From positions 1-64,000 of the forward strand of contig JAFGVU010000182.1 of the NCBI GenBank assembly GCA_016937855.1: DNA of 64,000 nucleotides, in the 5' to 3' direction. Shown here piece by piece: positions 9,535 to 18,268 of the stretch. Numbering within the stretch: position 1 is the stretch's first letter; each line of letters opens with the position of its first letter. The DNA is from Bacteroidales bacterium. Its GTDB lineage: Bacteria; Bacteroidota; Bacteroidia; Bacteroidales; ML635J-15. The notes beneath the pieces are model-generated. The model worked only from the letters and a program-made list of their open reading frames with translations. It was not told the DNA's origin and made no database searches. The position numbers were made by a program, and so were the translations under genes.

Positions 9535-10764
9535 ATGTCAAAAGGTAAAGAAAACAAACCACATATTGGAATTTACGGGAAAAGAAATGTTGGTAAGAGT
9601 TCGCTTATAAATTTTTTAGCCGGACAAGAAATCTCGATTGTAGCCGACTATAAAGGCACAACCACCGATCCTGTTAAACGCTCATTTGAAATAACCGGTT
9701 TTGGTCCTGTCATACTAATAGATACTGCGGGAGTTGACGATACCGGTGAAGTCGGAAAACTTAGAATTGATAAAACTCTGGCAACAATCGATAAAATTGA
9801 TTTAGGAATAATTATGATAAACAATTATTCTTTAGATGAATATGAAGAAAACCTTATCGCAAAACTTAAATCTTTTGAGACTCCATATTTTATCATTAAT
9901 GGCAAATCTGATCTTTTCCCAACTGATGAAACTAAAAAGAGCAAAATAATGCTAAAATATGGAGTACAAGTTATTGATTTTTCATCTGTTAATGACAATT
10001 CTTCTGATGCAATTTTAAAAACAATAAAAAATACTATTCCAGAAAGCAGTTGGAAAATAAATTCTTTAGTTGGCGACATTGTTAGTTATGGTGATATAGT
10101 TTTACTAATCACTCCCATTGACATCGAAGCGCCTCAAGGTAGATTAATTCTTCCACAAGTACAAGTAATTCGCGACATTCTTGATAACGATTGTGTCGCA
10201 ATTGTTTTAAAGGAAAAAGAAGTTGATGCATTTCTTAGAAAGACCAACATTAAACCCAAATTAGCAATTACAGATTCACAAATTTTTTTACAAGCATCTG
10301 CATCAATTACGCCCGAAATTCCACTTACCGGATTTTCGGTACTATTAGCCAGATACAAAGGCGATTTCGACAATTATCTTAAAGGAACACCTCAACTATC
10401 AAAGCTTTTAGATGGAGATAAAGTTCTAATACTAGAATCATGTAGCCATCATGTTTCATGCGATGATATTGGCAGAGTAAAAATTCCTCGATGGCTTAGC
10501 GATTTTACAGGTAAAAAACTCAATTTTACAGTAGTCTCAGGATTAGACAATATCCCGGGTAAAATAACAGATTATGCGATAGTTATCCAATGTGGAGGCT
10601 GTGTTCTAACTCGTAAACAGATTATTTCTCGATTAAAACCGGCTATCGATGCAGGCGTTCCGGTTACAAACTACGGAATGGCAATTGCCTATATACAAGG
10701 CATTTACGACAGAGCGATTAAACCATTTGTTGACATAAGCACTGGCGATAGCGAATATTTATAA
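9535..10764 (+). CDS. hydF: [FeFe]-hydrogenase H-cluster maturation GTPase HydF
   Basis: A 409-residue GTPase and scaffold that, with HydE and HydG, builds the 2Fe subcluster of [FeFe] hydrogenase. The N-terminal Era/TrmE-like GTPase has a P-loop (GKRNVGKSS), KGTTTDP, DTAG and NGKSD motifs. A dimerisation domain follows, then the Fe-S domain with C303-x-H305, 46 residues, and C353-x-x-C356. The family motif normally reads HCxxC; here residue 352 is Gln instead of His. The start ATG 9535 gives the expected length. It is followed after one base by the phosphoesterase gene. HydE, HydG and the hydrogenase are not in the window. HydF implies that the organism makes or consumes H2. Confidence 0.95.
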   Translation: MSKGKENKPHIGIYGKRNVGKSSLINFLAGQEISIVADYKGTTTDPVKRSFEITGFGPVILIDTAGVDDTGEVGKLRIDKTLATIDKIDLGIIMINNYSLDEYEENLIAKLKSFETPYFIINGKSDLFPTDETKKSKIMLKYGVQVIDFSSVNDNSSDAILKTIKNTIPESSWKINSLVGDIVSYGDIVLLITPIDIEAPQGRLILPQVQVIRDILDNDCVAIVLKEKEVDAFLRKTNIKPKLAITDSQIFLQASASITPEIPLTGFSVLLARYKGDFDNYLKGTPQLSKLLDGDKVLILESCSHHVSCDDIGRVKIPRWLSDFTGKKLNFTVVSGLDNIPGKITDYAIVIQCGGCVLTRKQIISRLKPAIDAGVPVTNYGMAIAYIQGIYDRAIKPFVDISTGDSEYL

Positions 10765-10765
10765 A

Positions 10766-11257
10766 ATGACAAAAATTGGCTTATTATCTGACACACATGG
10801 ACATCTGGACAAAGATATTTTAAACTTTTTTACAGATGTTGACCAAATATGGCACGCAGGAGATATTGGTAACGAAGAAACCCTCGACATTCTAGAATCT
10901 TTTAAACCTACAAAAGCAGTTTTTGGTAATATTGATGATCACAAAATCAGAATACGCACATCAGAACATCTTAGGTTTGAGATTGAAAACAAAAAAATAT
11001 GGATTACTCATATTGGTGGCTATCCCGGCAAATATTGGCCACATATAAAGCAAGAACTTTTTTCCAATCCACCTGATATTTTTATTTGTGGACACTCACA
11101 TATATTAAAAGTTATGAATGACCCAAAGCTCAACTTGCTGCATATTAATCCAGGTGCGGCCGGAAACAAAGGTTGGCATAAACTTGTTACTGCTGTAAGA
11201 TTTGAAATTAGTATTGGGGGATTAAAAAAATTTGATATATTTGAAAGAAAAAGGTGA
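10766..11257 (+). CDS. YfcE/MJ0936-family metallophosphoesterase
   Basis: A 163-residue cytoplasmic phosphoesterase with a dinuclear metal site. The calcineurin-like motifs are in order: DTH near residue 9 (LLSDTHG), GD (AGDIG), GNID, THIGG and GHSH. The family hydrolyses phosphodiesters in vitro, but physiological substrates are generally unknown. It starts 1 base after hydF stops, so the two are probably co-transcribed; no functional link is established. No signal peptide is seen. Confidence 0.9.
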   Translation: MTKIGLLSDTHGHLDKDILNFFTDVDQIWHAGDIGNEETLDILESFKPTKAVFGNIDDHKIRIRTSEHLRFEIENKKIWITHIGGYPGKYWPHIKQELFSNPPDIFICGHSHILKVMNDPKLNLLHINPGAAGNKGWHKLVTAVRFEISIGGLKKFDIFERKR

Positions 11258-11272
11258 AACAAAAATATAGGT

Positions 11273-11300
11273 AAATTTTCGAGAAACTCGAAAATTTGGA
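11273..11300. repeat. AT-rich perfect inverted repeat after the phosphoesterase gene
   Basis: AAATTTTCGA and its exact complement flank a 5-base GAAAC loop. It lies just past the stop at 11257 and may act in transcript ending or mRNA 3' stability; it lacks a long T run. Confidence 0.45.
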
Positions 11301-11338
11301 TTAATAGAGGTTAATAGAAAGTAAATATTAAGAAAAAT

Positions 11339-11418
11339 AAGCGCACACGCCTCCCTTGGGTCATTTCTCCGATGTTTATCGGAGGTCGAAATGAGGGTCT
11401 CAGGGGCGCGTTTGCAAA
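11339..11418. repeat. REP-like imperfect palindrome
   Basis: This is a GC-rich island in an AT-rich region. The core CTCCGAT-GTTT-ATCGGAG is a perfect stem-loop, flanked by TCATTT and AAATGA, which extend the stem past a small bulge. The outer GCGC arms pair imperfectly. Phrases such as GTCATTTC and GGTCGAAATGAG are typical of palindromic intergenic repeats of Bacteroidota. Confidence 0.6.
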
Positions 11419-11465
11419 ACATAGTGGTAATGATAAAAGACTAAACCTGTTGAAAAAATAATATT

Positions 11466-12446
11466 ATGATTGAAAACTATCTTAACAAAGTTCTCAATGT
11501 TCGTCATCTTGTAGAAAAGTATGATGTTCCGGCATTCGCTTGTAATCATTTTTTTTACCAACAAAAAAATGTGAGTCCTTGCTTAGCCGTAATTTTAACC
11601 AGCGACGATCCAGGTAGTGTTTCATACACAAAAGGTATAAAAAGATTTTGTGCCGCAAATAGTGTCGATTGTAAAGACTTTACAGTCAGTTCGGCGAGTC
11701 AACTCGAGCAAATAATTACACAATTAAACAATGATGATTCTGTACATGGAATAATGATTATGTATCCAACCGGATATGGAGTTAAAGACACAGTTTTTAT
11801 GAACATGGTTAATCCGCTTAAAGATGTTGAGGGATTACACAATTCTTATTTGGGTTATTTAGTCCAATACGAAAAGTTTCGAGATGCAGAGCAACTGAGA
11901 AAACTGGTAATCCCTCCTACAGCAAAGGGAATTCTTAGTATTCTAAAAAGATATTTCATTGATTTTGAAGAGTTTTTTGAGAAACATGGATTTTATCCTG
12001 AAAATGCTAGCTGTAATACGTTTGATTTAGAGGGCAAGAGAATAACTGTTATAAACGACTCTCTCGCAGTTGGACGCTCACTTGCATTAATGCTTTTAAA
12101 CGAAAATGCTTATGTGCAAATTTGTCATCAATATACTCCATTTGAAAAAACCTTAGAGAGTGTAAAGCTTTCGGATATTGTAATATCAGCGGTTCCCTCA
12201 GGTAAATTTATTATACCTACCGATTATGTGCCACAAAATTCAATTGTAATTGACATCTCTTTTGAAGGTAATTTTGACTATCCTTCAGTTTTTGAAAAAT
12301 GCTATAAAATAGCTCCTCGTTGGGATTTAGTAGAAAAAGGAAATCGCATAAACGACATGACACTTAATAGACTACTGTCTAATTTACACTACTTAATAAA
12401 TTGTTGCCTACCTGAAGAAACACTTAAAAAAATGAAAGAGTTCTAA
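11466..12446 (+). CDS. MTD1-like NAD-dependent methylene-tetrahydrofolate dehydrogenase (FolD superfamily, monofunctional)
   Basis: A 326-residue FolD-superfamily enzyme that oxidises 5,10-methylene-THF to methenyl-THF. It resembles yeast MTD1 more than bifunctional FolD: similar length, an NDDSVHGIMI segment, KDVEG in place of KDVDG, and a Rossmann segment with VINDSLAVGRSLA. In bifunctional FolD the cyclohydrolase needs Lys four residues after the active Tyr; here that position is Ile in SYTKGIKRF, so cyclohydrolase activity is not expected. VQLPLP is also replaced (MIMYPTG). It probably works with Fhs (21585) and PurH (14153) in the one-carbon pool. It is followed 22 bases later by the Kef-type gene, with a possible promoter between. 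NAD use is inferred from MTD1. Confidence 0.8.
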   Translation: MIENYLNKVLNVRHLVEKYDVPAFACNHFFYQQKNVSPCLAVILTSDDPGSVSYTKGIKRFCAANSVDCKDFTVSSASQLEQIITQLNNDDSVHGIMIMYPTGYGVKDTVFMNMVNPLKDVEGLHNSYLGYLVQYEKFRDAEQLRKLVIPPTAKGILSILKRYFIDFEEFFEKHGFYPENASCNTFDLEGKRITVINDSLAVGRSLALMLLNENAYVQICHQYTPFEKTLESVKLSDIVISAVPSGKFIIPTDYVPQNSIVIDISFEGNFDYPSVFEKCYKIAPRWDLVEKGNRINDMTLNRLLSNLHYLINCCLPEETLKKMKEF

Positions 12447-12456
12447 GCCAAATAGT

Positions 12457-12464
12457 TATATTTG
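12457..12464 (+). promoter_or_regulatory. -7 element just before the Kef-type gene
   Basis: TATATTTG matches TAnnTTTG only 4 bases before the ATG at 12469. If used, the transcript would be essentially leaderless. Confidence 0.4.
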
Positions 12465-12468
12465 CTTT

Positions 12469-14061
12469 ATGGATCCGATTTGGTTAAGTATAGCATTTGC
12501 ATTTGGGCTTGGAGTTAGAGCAATTGGTCTTCCACCTCTAGTTGGATACCTCCTTGCAGGATTTACCCTAAATTATTTTGGCGCAGAACAAGGCGAGTTT
12601 GTAAACATAGTTTCAGATTTAGGGATAACTCTTCTACTCTTTACTATAGGATTAAAACTTAAAATAAAAAATCTCATTAAGCCTGAGATATGGGCGGGAG
12701 CAAGTTTGCACATGGGTATAACGACCATATTATTTGCAGGAATAATTTTTGGATTAAGCTTTTCTGGATTAACTTTCTTTAGCAGTCTAACTTGGCAAAC
12801 ATCTCTTATAATTGCTTTTGCTCTAAGTTTTTCAAGTACTGTTTTTGCAGTAAAAATACTCGAAGATTTTGGTGAACTAAATTCATATCATGGCATTCTT
12901 GCTATTGGAGTTCTTATTATGCAAGACATTTATGCAGTAATTTTCCTCGTTTTTGCTGCCGGTAAAATTCCAAACATTTATGCCATTGGACTACCCATTG
13001 CCCTAATAATCTTAAAACCAATTTTAGTGTGGTTAATGAAAAAAATTGGTCATGGTGAGCTTTTAATTCTATTCGGATTTTTTGTTGCTTTAGTTTTAGG
13101 TGCAGAAATGTTTAAATTTGTTGGCTTAAAAGCAGATTTAGGTGCTCTGGTAATGGGAATACTCTTATCGAACACAAAACAAACAAACGAGTTATATAAA
13201 AAACTAATTAGTTTTAAAGATTTCTTCCTTATAGGGTTTTTTCTGTCTATCGGATTAACAGGAATGCCGATGCTAGAGCATCTATATATAGCTGCAATTT
13301 TAGCGGTTTTGATAAATATTAAAGTGATACTTTACTTTTTAGTATTTACTCGCTTCAAAATCAGAGCCCGAACAGCATTCTTTGCAACCTTGGGCTTGTC
13401 AAATTATAGTGAGTTTGGTCTTATTGTGGCGGCAATTGCTGTTACAACCGGTATGATTAGTGCAGAATGGCTAATAATATTAGCTTTAGCTCTTTCTATC
13501 TCATTTATCGTTTCATCACCCTTAAACACCAAAGGTCACAAGATTTTTGCTTTTTTTCGCAGACGACTTAAGTTCTTCGAGACAAGATTAAGACTAGAGT
13601 ATGACAAAGTTTTTGACATTGGAGATGCAGAAATTCTTATCTTTGGTATGGGAAGAATTGGTACAGCAGTATATGATCAATTAAGCAAAAAATACGGGAA
13701 AACAGTACTTGGTATAGAGTTAGACGAAGACAAAGTTCAAAACCACATAAAAAATCAAAAAAATGTTCTCCACGATGATGCAACCGATATCGAATTCTGG
13801 GACTCAGTAAAACAGAATCACCTAAAAAAACAACAAGTAAAAATAGTAATTTTGTGCATGGGGAACTTTAATGCGAATCTAATTGCAATCGACCGCTTAA
13901 AAACTATAGGTTATACCGGACATATTGCTGCTACAGGAGTTCACGACGATCAAATAAGTATATTAAAAAGATTGGGTGTTAACTCTGTTTACAACGTATT
14001 TACCGAAGCCGGAATTGGTTTTGCCGATCATATTTGCATATCTATTCCTAAAAAGAACTAG
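12469..14061 (+). CDS. Kef/YbaL-type cation:proton antiporter with RCK domain
   Basis: A 530-residue inner-membrane protein of the CPA2 family. Residues about 1-365 form 11-12 hydrophobic helices of the Na+/H+ exchanger fold (GYLLAGF, SFSSTVFAVK). The C-terminal half is a cytoplasmic RCK/TrkA-N Rossmann domain with an ILIFGMGRIGT nucleotide motif near residue 390. It resembles E. coli YbaL/KefB/KefC, which exchange K+ or other monovalent cations for protons and are gated by nucleotide or glutathione adducts. Whether this one is glutathione-gated cannot be told; no KefF/KefG-type partner is adjacent. The start puts the first helix at the N terminus, which is normal for the family. Confidence 0.88.
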   Translation: MDPIWLSIAFAFGLGVRAIGLPPLVGYLLAGFTLNYFGAEQGEFVNIVSDLGITLLLFTIGLKLKIKNLIKPEIWAGASLHMGITTILFAGIIFGLSFSGLTFFSSLTWQTSLIIAFALSFSSTVFAVKILEDFGELNSYHGILAIGVLIMQDIYAVIFLVFAAGKIPNIYAIGLPIALIILKPILVWLMKKIGHGELLILFGFFVALVLGAEMFKFVGLKADLGALVMGILLSNTKQTNELYKKLISFKDFFLIGFFLSIGLTGMPMLEHLYIAAILAVLINIKVILYFLVFTRFKIRARTAFFATLGLSNYSEFGLIVAAIAVTTGMISAEWLIILALALSISFIVSSPLNTKGHKIFAFFRRRLKFFETRLRLEYDKVFDIGDAEILIFGMGRIGTAVYDQLSKKYGKTVLGIELDEDKVQNHIKNQKNVLHDDATDIEFWDSVKQNHLKKQQVKIVILCMGNFNANLIAIDRLKTIGYTGHIAATGVHDDQISILKRLGVNSVYNVFTEAGIGFADHICISIPKKN

Positions 14062-14108
14062 GTGATAACTTGTTAAAAAAATCATTATTAAAACAAATGT
14101 ATAAATTG

Positions 14109-14116
14109 TACTTTTG
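14109..14116 (+). promoter_or_regulatory. -7 promoter element of purH
   Basis: TACTTTTG matches TAnnTTTG, 36 bases before the ATG at 14153. It overlaps the in-frame TTG at 14114, which argues against TTG as the start. Confidence 0.5.
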
Positions 14117-14152
14117 ACAAAATTAATAATTAAGGTTAAAAGCAAAAAAACT

Positions 14153-15670
14153 ATGCAAAAGAAAATCAAATCTGCCCTTATTTCGGTTTATCACAAAGAT
14201 GGCCTAGATGTTATTGTTAAGTGCCTGCACGACTACAATGTTAAAATCTATTCGACAGGAGGAACATATTCGTTTATCGAATCCTTAGGCATACCCGCTA
14301 CCCAAATTGAAGATATTACAGGTTATCCTTCTATTCTTGATGGACGTGTTAAAACATTACACCCAAAAGTATTTGGTGGGATATTGTCTATACGCGAAAA
14401 TGAAAAACACATCGAAGAATCTATAAAGTACGATATCCCCGAAATTGATCTGGTAATTGTTGATTTATACCCATTTGAAAAAACCATTGAAACCGAAACA
14501 GACGAATCAATTATTATAGAGAAAATTGATATCGGAGGCATTTCTCTTATTCGAGCTGCTGCAAAAAACTTTAAAGATGTTTTAGTGGTCTCACATCGCG
14601 GACAATACCACGATTTACACAGCTTGTTGGAAGAAAATAAATGTCATACCGATATCGGAACTCGCAAAAAATTTGCTCTTCAATCATTTGGCGTAAGCTC
14701 TGCATACGACACTGCAATTTTTAATTGGTTCGATAACAACAATTTGTCAGAGTTTAAAGTTTCGCATTCAAATGCTCGAAGTTTGCGCTATGGAGAAAAT
14801 CCACATCAAAAAGCCTTTTTCTTCGGTGATTTCGAAAAGATGTTTGACCAGTTGCATGGAAAAGAGATAAGTTATAATAATATATTAGATATTGATGCAG
14901 CAATAAATCTAATTAGCGAATTTGATGAAACAACAGTTGCAATTCTAAAACACAATAATGCATGCGGAATAGCTTCACGAAATACATTATCCGAAGCCTG
15001 GACTGCCGCACTTGCTGCTGATCCAGTTTCCGCTTTTGGGGGCATAATTATTTCAAACAGAATTGTCGATAATAAAACTGCCGAAGAAATAAACAAAATT
15101 TTCTTCGAAATAATAATTGCTCCCGACTATACCGAAGATGCTCTGGAAATATTAAAGCAAAAGAAAAACAGAATTATTCTTGTACAAAAACAGTTCGATT
15201 TACAAAAATCTACTTATCGTACAGTGCTTAACGGAACTCTAATTCAAGACAGAGACAGCAATATAGAAACTCCTTCGGATCTGGAAACAGTTACAAATCA
15301 AAAACCATCACCCGAACAAATAAAAGACTTACTCTTTGCTAATAAAATTGTAAAAAACACTAAATCAAACGCAATAGTATTAGTGAAAAATTCGCAACTT
15401 CTCGCAAGTGGAACAGGTCAAACATCAAGAGTTGATGCTCTTAAGCAAGCAATTGAAAAAGCTAAAAACTTTAAATTTGATTTAAATGGCGCTGTCATGG
15501 CCTCTGATGCATTTTTCCCGTTTGCCGATTCTATTGAAATTGCATATAAACAAGGAATTAATAGTGTTATTCAACCGGGAGGATCTATAAGAGATCAGGA
15601 AACTATCGACTATTGTAACGAAAATAATATTGCAATGGTGTTTACCGGAATCCGACATTTTAAACACTAA
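14153..15670 (+). CDS. purH: Bifunctional AICAR formyltransferase / IMP cyclohydrolase
   Basis: This 505-residue enzyme makes the last two steps of IMP synthesis: transfer of the formyl group from 10-formyl-THF to AICAR, then ring closure. The N-terminal IMP cyclohydrolase (MGS-like fold) shows ALISVYHKDGL, STGGTYSFI and DGRVKTLHPK. The formyltransferase part shows LRYGENPHQ, KHNNACGIA, DPVSAFGG and SDAFFPFADSIE. ATG 14153 is preferred over TTG 14114, which falls inside the -7 element. It precedes the mreBCD-mrdA-rodA block, a gene order often seen in Bacteroidota, with a separate promoter for mreB. It depends on the folate pool fed by Fhs. Confidence 0.96.
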   Translation: MQKKIKSALISVYHKDGLDVIVKCLHDYNVKIYSTGGTYSFIESLGIPATQIEDITGYPSILDGRVKTLHPKVFGGILSIRENEKHIEESIKYDIPEIDLVIVDLYPFEKTIETETDESIIIEKIDIGGISLIRAAAKNFKDVLVVSHRGQYHDLHSLLEENKCHTDIGTRKKFALQSFGVSSAYDTAIFNWFDNNNLSEFKVSHSNARSLRYGENPHQKAFFFGDFEKMFDQLHGKEISYNNILDIDAAINLISEFDETTVAILKHNNACGIASRNTLSEAWTAALAADPVSAFGGIIISNRIVDNKTAEEINKIFFEIIIAPDYTEDALEILKQKKNRIILVQKQFDLQKSTYRTVLNGTLIQDRDSNIETPSDLETVTNQKPSPEQIKDLLFANKIVKNTKSNAIVLVKNSQLLASGTGQTSRVDALKQAIEKAKNFKFDLNGAVMASDAFFPFADSIEIAYKQGINSVIQPGGSIRDQETIDYCNENNIAMVFTGIRHFKH

Positions 15671-15902
15671 TTTTGTTGCAAAAAATTAGCCCTAAGAGCA
15701 TTGGGGACAATTAAAAAAATATGCACTTTTTTTACCTCGGATTAAAATATCTGTTGGTTTTTAGTATTCTTCATAATTATATCAAACATAATACTAATTT
15801 ATGAATTTGCGTATATGCTTGATTATCAATACATTATCTATTAATAATGAAAATTAAATCTAAGTTGTGTAATTTTTAAAGAATGCTTATCTTTCGAGGT
15901 TA
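15671..15902. other. purH-mreB intergenic region
   Basis: About 230 AT-rich bases with no ORF or RNA gene that I can support. CCCTAA...TTGGGG near 15690-15711 could form a weak hairpin. The mreB -7 element is at its right end. Confidence 0.4.
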
Positions 15903-15910
15903 TAAATTTG
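15903..15910 (+). promoter_or_regulatory. -7 promoter element of the mreB operon
   Basis: TAAATTTG matches TAnnTTTG, 7 bases before the mreB ATG. It is the only such element seen close ahead of the five-gene block, so the leader would be very short. Confidence 0.5.
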
Positions 15911-15917
15911 AACGATT

Positions 15918-16940
15918 ATGGGATTATTTTCATTCTTACAGCAGGAAATTGCGATAGACCTTGGCACTGCCAATACAATTATAATTCACAACGATAAAAT
16001 TGTTGTTGATGAGCCTTCTATTGTTGCCCTCGACGAGCGAACCGGAAAAGTCGTAGCAATTGGACACAAAGCACGTCAGATGCACGGAAAAACTCACGAA
16101 GGTATAAAAACTGTTCGACCACTTCGCGATGGAGTTATTGCTGATTTTAATTCGGCCGAGCTAATGATTCGGGGTATGATAAAAATGCTCAACAAAAACC
16201 GATCATGGTTTAATCCATCTTTAAAAATGGTTGTTTGTATTCCATCAGGAAGTACTGAGGTTGAGTTAAGAGCAGTAAGAGATTCCTCGGAACATGCCGG
16301 TGGCCGTGAGGTTTATATGATTTATGAACCTATGGCAGCTGCTATTGGTATCGGAATGGATGTCGAAGCACCACAAGGAAATATGGTAGTTGACATTGGT
16401 GGTGGAACAACAGAAATTGCGGTAATCTCCCTTGGAGGTATTGTTTGTAACCGCTCAATTCGTATTGCCGGAGATGACTTTACCGACGATATTCAAGAGT
16501 ACATGCGACGTCAACATAATATAAAAATCGGAGAGCGTACAGCCGAAGAAATCAAAATACACGTTGGTGCTGCTATTCCGGAGCTGGAAAACCCTCCTGC
16601 TGATTTTATTGTTAGAGGCCCTCACCAAATGACTGCACTCCCGATAGAAATTCCTGTTTCATATCAAGAAATTGCTCACAGTCTCGACAAATCAATCTCA
16701 AAGATTGAATCGGCAATTATGGCAGTACTTGAACTGACGCCTCCAGAGTTATACTCAGATATATACACAAGAGGTATTTATCTTGCCGGAGGAGGTGCTT
16801 TATTACGTGGATTAGACAAAAGATTATCAGACAAAACTAATATTCCTGTGCATGTAGCTGACGACCCTTTGCATGCTGTGGCAAGAGGAACCGGAATTGC
16901 ACTAAAAAATGTTGATAAATTTCAATTCCTGATACGCTAA
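15918..16940 (+). CDS. mreB: Rod shape-determining protein MreB
   Basis: A 340-residue actin homologue that polymerises under the inner membrane and positions the cell-wall elongation machinery. Actin-fold ATP motifs are visible: phosphate 1 IDLGTANT (residues 13-20), connect/phosphate 2 VVDIGGGTTE and the adenosine motif LAGGGALLRG. The N terminus (MGLFSFLQQ) is a short amphipathic membrane-binding segment. It is the first gene of mreB-mreC-mreD-mrdA-rodA, with gaps of 8 bases or less or overlaps throughout. The length is normal. Confidence 0.98.
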   Translation: MGLFSFLQQEIAIDLGTANTIIIHNDKIVVDEPSIVALDERTGKVVAIGHKARQMHGKTHEGIKTVRPLRDGVIADFNSAELMIRGMIKMLNKNRSWFNPSLKMVVCIPSGSTEVELRAVRDSSEHAGGREVYMIYEPMAAAIGIGMDVEAPQGNMVVDIGGGTTEIAVISLGGIVCNRSIRIAGDDFTDDIQEYMRRQHNIKIGERTAEEIKIHVGAAIPELENPPADFIVRGPHQMTALPIEIPVSYQEIAHSLDKSISKIESAIMAVLELTPPELYSDIYTRGIYLAGGGALLRGLDKRLSDKTNIPVHVADDPLHAVARGTGIALKNVDKFQFLIR

Positions 16941-16948
16941 TGCAATAA

Positions 16949-17767
16949 ATGAAGAACTTATTAAACTTTATTGTAAAATATTTATACACTATTGTTTTCA
17001 TATTATTTGAGATAGTATGTTTTATTCTCATTTTTACAGCAAATAATTATCACAAGGTTAGCTTTCTTAACTCATCAAACCGAATAACAGCATCAATTAC
17101 CGAACAGTGGAATAGTGTTACCGAATATTTGAGTTTAAAAGGTACAAACGATAGCATTATAGCCGAAAACGAACGTTTAAAAAATCAAATTGAAAAATAC
17201 CGAAAAGACAACATCCCTGCCATTGAAGAAAGTGGTTTTAAATACATCTCGGCAAGAGTCATAAGCGCAAATGTTAATGGTGCAAAAAACTTTCTAACAA
17301 TCAATAAAGGTGCAAAAAATGAGTTGCGGCAAGACATGGGTGTTATTGGCCCAAACGGGGTTGTTGGTATTATTTACAGCTGCTCTAATAAATATGCATC
17401 GGTAATGCCAATAATAAATCCCGCAACAAGAATAAGTGTAAAAATAAAAAAAAATGACTATTTCGGATCACTGTCTTGGGAAGGAGGAAATAACAACCTT
17501 GCCCTACTACAAGAAATTCCGGGCTATGTTAATATTGAAATTGGCGACGAAATTGTAACAAGTGGTCACTCATCGATATTTCCGGCAGGAATTCCGGTTG
17601 GTAGCATTAGTTCTTTCAAAAAAGACAAATCAACCAATTTTTACGAAATAATGGTCGATTTATATACCGACTTTAATAATATTAGCTACGTTTATGTAAT
17701 AATAAACACTAATTATAATGAGCAAAATGAAATAAAAAATTCAATAACCGAACAAGAAGATGATTAA
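16949..17767 (+). CDS. mreC: Rod shape-determining protein MreC
   Basis: A 272-residue bitopic inner-membrane protein. It has an N-terminal transmembrane helix (about 10-32), a coiled coil (about 65-90, IIAENERLKNQIEK) and a periplasmic double beta-barrel. The core is typical (VINGAKN-like start, GPNGVVGII, ATRISVKI, GDEIVTSG, FPAGIPVG). MreC links MreB and MreD to PBP2 and activates it. It overlaps mreD by 8 bases, so translation is probably coupled. Confidence 0.96.
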   Translation: MKNLLNFIVKYLYTIVFILFEIVCFILIFTANNYHKVSFLNSSNRITASITEQWNSVTEYLSLKGTNDSIIAENERLKNQIEKYRKDNIPAIEESGFKYISARVISANVNGAKNFLTINKGAKNELRQDMGVIGPNGVVGIIYSCSNKYASVMPIINPATRISVKIKKNDYFGSLSWEGGNNNLALLQEIPGYVNIEIGDEIVTSGHSSIFPAGIPVGSISSFKKDKSTNFYEIMVDLYTDFNNISYVYVIINTNYNEQNEIKNSITEQEDD

Positions 17768-18266
17768 AAAAAATATAAGATACATATTGCTTTTTATCTT
17801 TTCGGTATTGGTACAAACCCTTATCTTCGACAGAATTTACATTTCCAGTTACGTTAGTTGTTACATGTATATGTTGTTTATACTATTGCTACCTGTGCAT
17901 ACAAATAAATATACAGTAATGACTCTGGGATTTATCTTAGGTATTAGTGTCGATATTTTTAATTCTACTCAAGGTTTACATGCGGCATCTGCTGTTCTTT
18001 TTGCATATATGCGCCCCTTTGTATTACATGCATTTGCTCCAAGAGATGATTACGAACCCAATAAAGAGTTATCAATAAAAAACTATGGTTTATTTTGGTT
18101 TATAAAATACGCGGGATCACTAATCCTTATTCATCACATCTTCTTGTTTTATCTGGATATTTTTAGCTTTTCACACTTTTTTTTCACATTATTAAGAATT
18201 GCTTTAAGCTCAGTAATTAGTTTGTTTTTTGTAACTTTGGGGCATTTCCTGTTTGTTAGGGAATAA
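17760..18266 (+). CDS. mreD: Rod shape-determining protein MreD
   Basis: A 168-residue inner-membrane protein with five or six hydrophobic helices. Sequence conservation in this family is low; the assignment rests on length, topology, the GFILGISVDIF segment and the position between mreC and the PBP2 gene. It overlaps mreC by 8 bases and ends 2 bases before the next gene. It is part of the elongasome. Confidence 0.9.
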   Translation: MIKKNIRYILLFIFSVLVQTLIFDRIYISSYVSCYMYMLFILLLPVHTNKYTVMTLGFILGISVDIFNSTQGLHAASAVLFAYMRPFVLHAFAPRDDYEPNKELSIKNYGLFWFIKYAGSLILIHHIFLFYLDIFSFSHFFFTLLRIALSSVISLFFVTLGHFLFVRE

Positions 18267-18268
18267 TT

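Noticed and set aside
17440-17460. A9 run in mreC as a second slippage site
   Set aside because: A-runs of this size are expected in such an AT-rich genome and this one is not at a domain boundary, so there is no reason to single it out.
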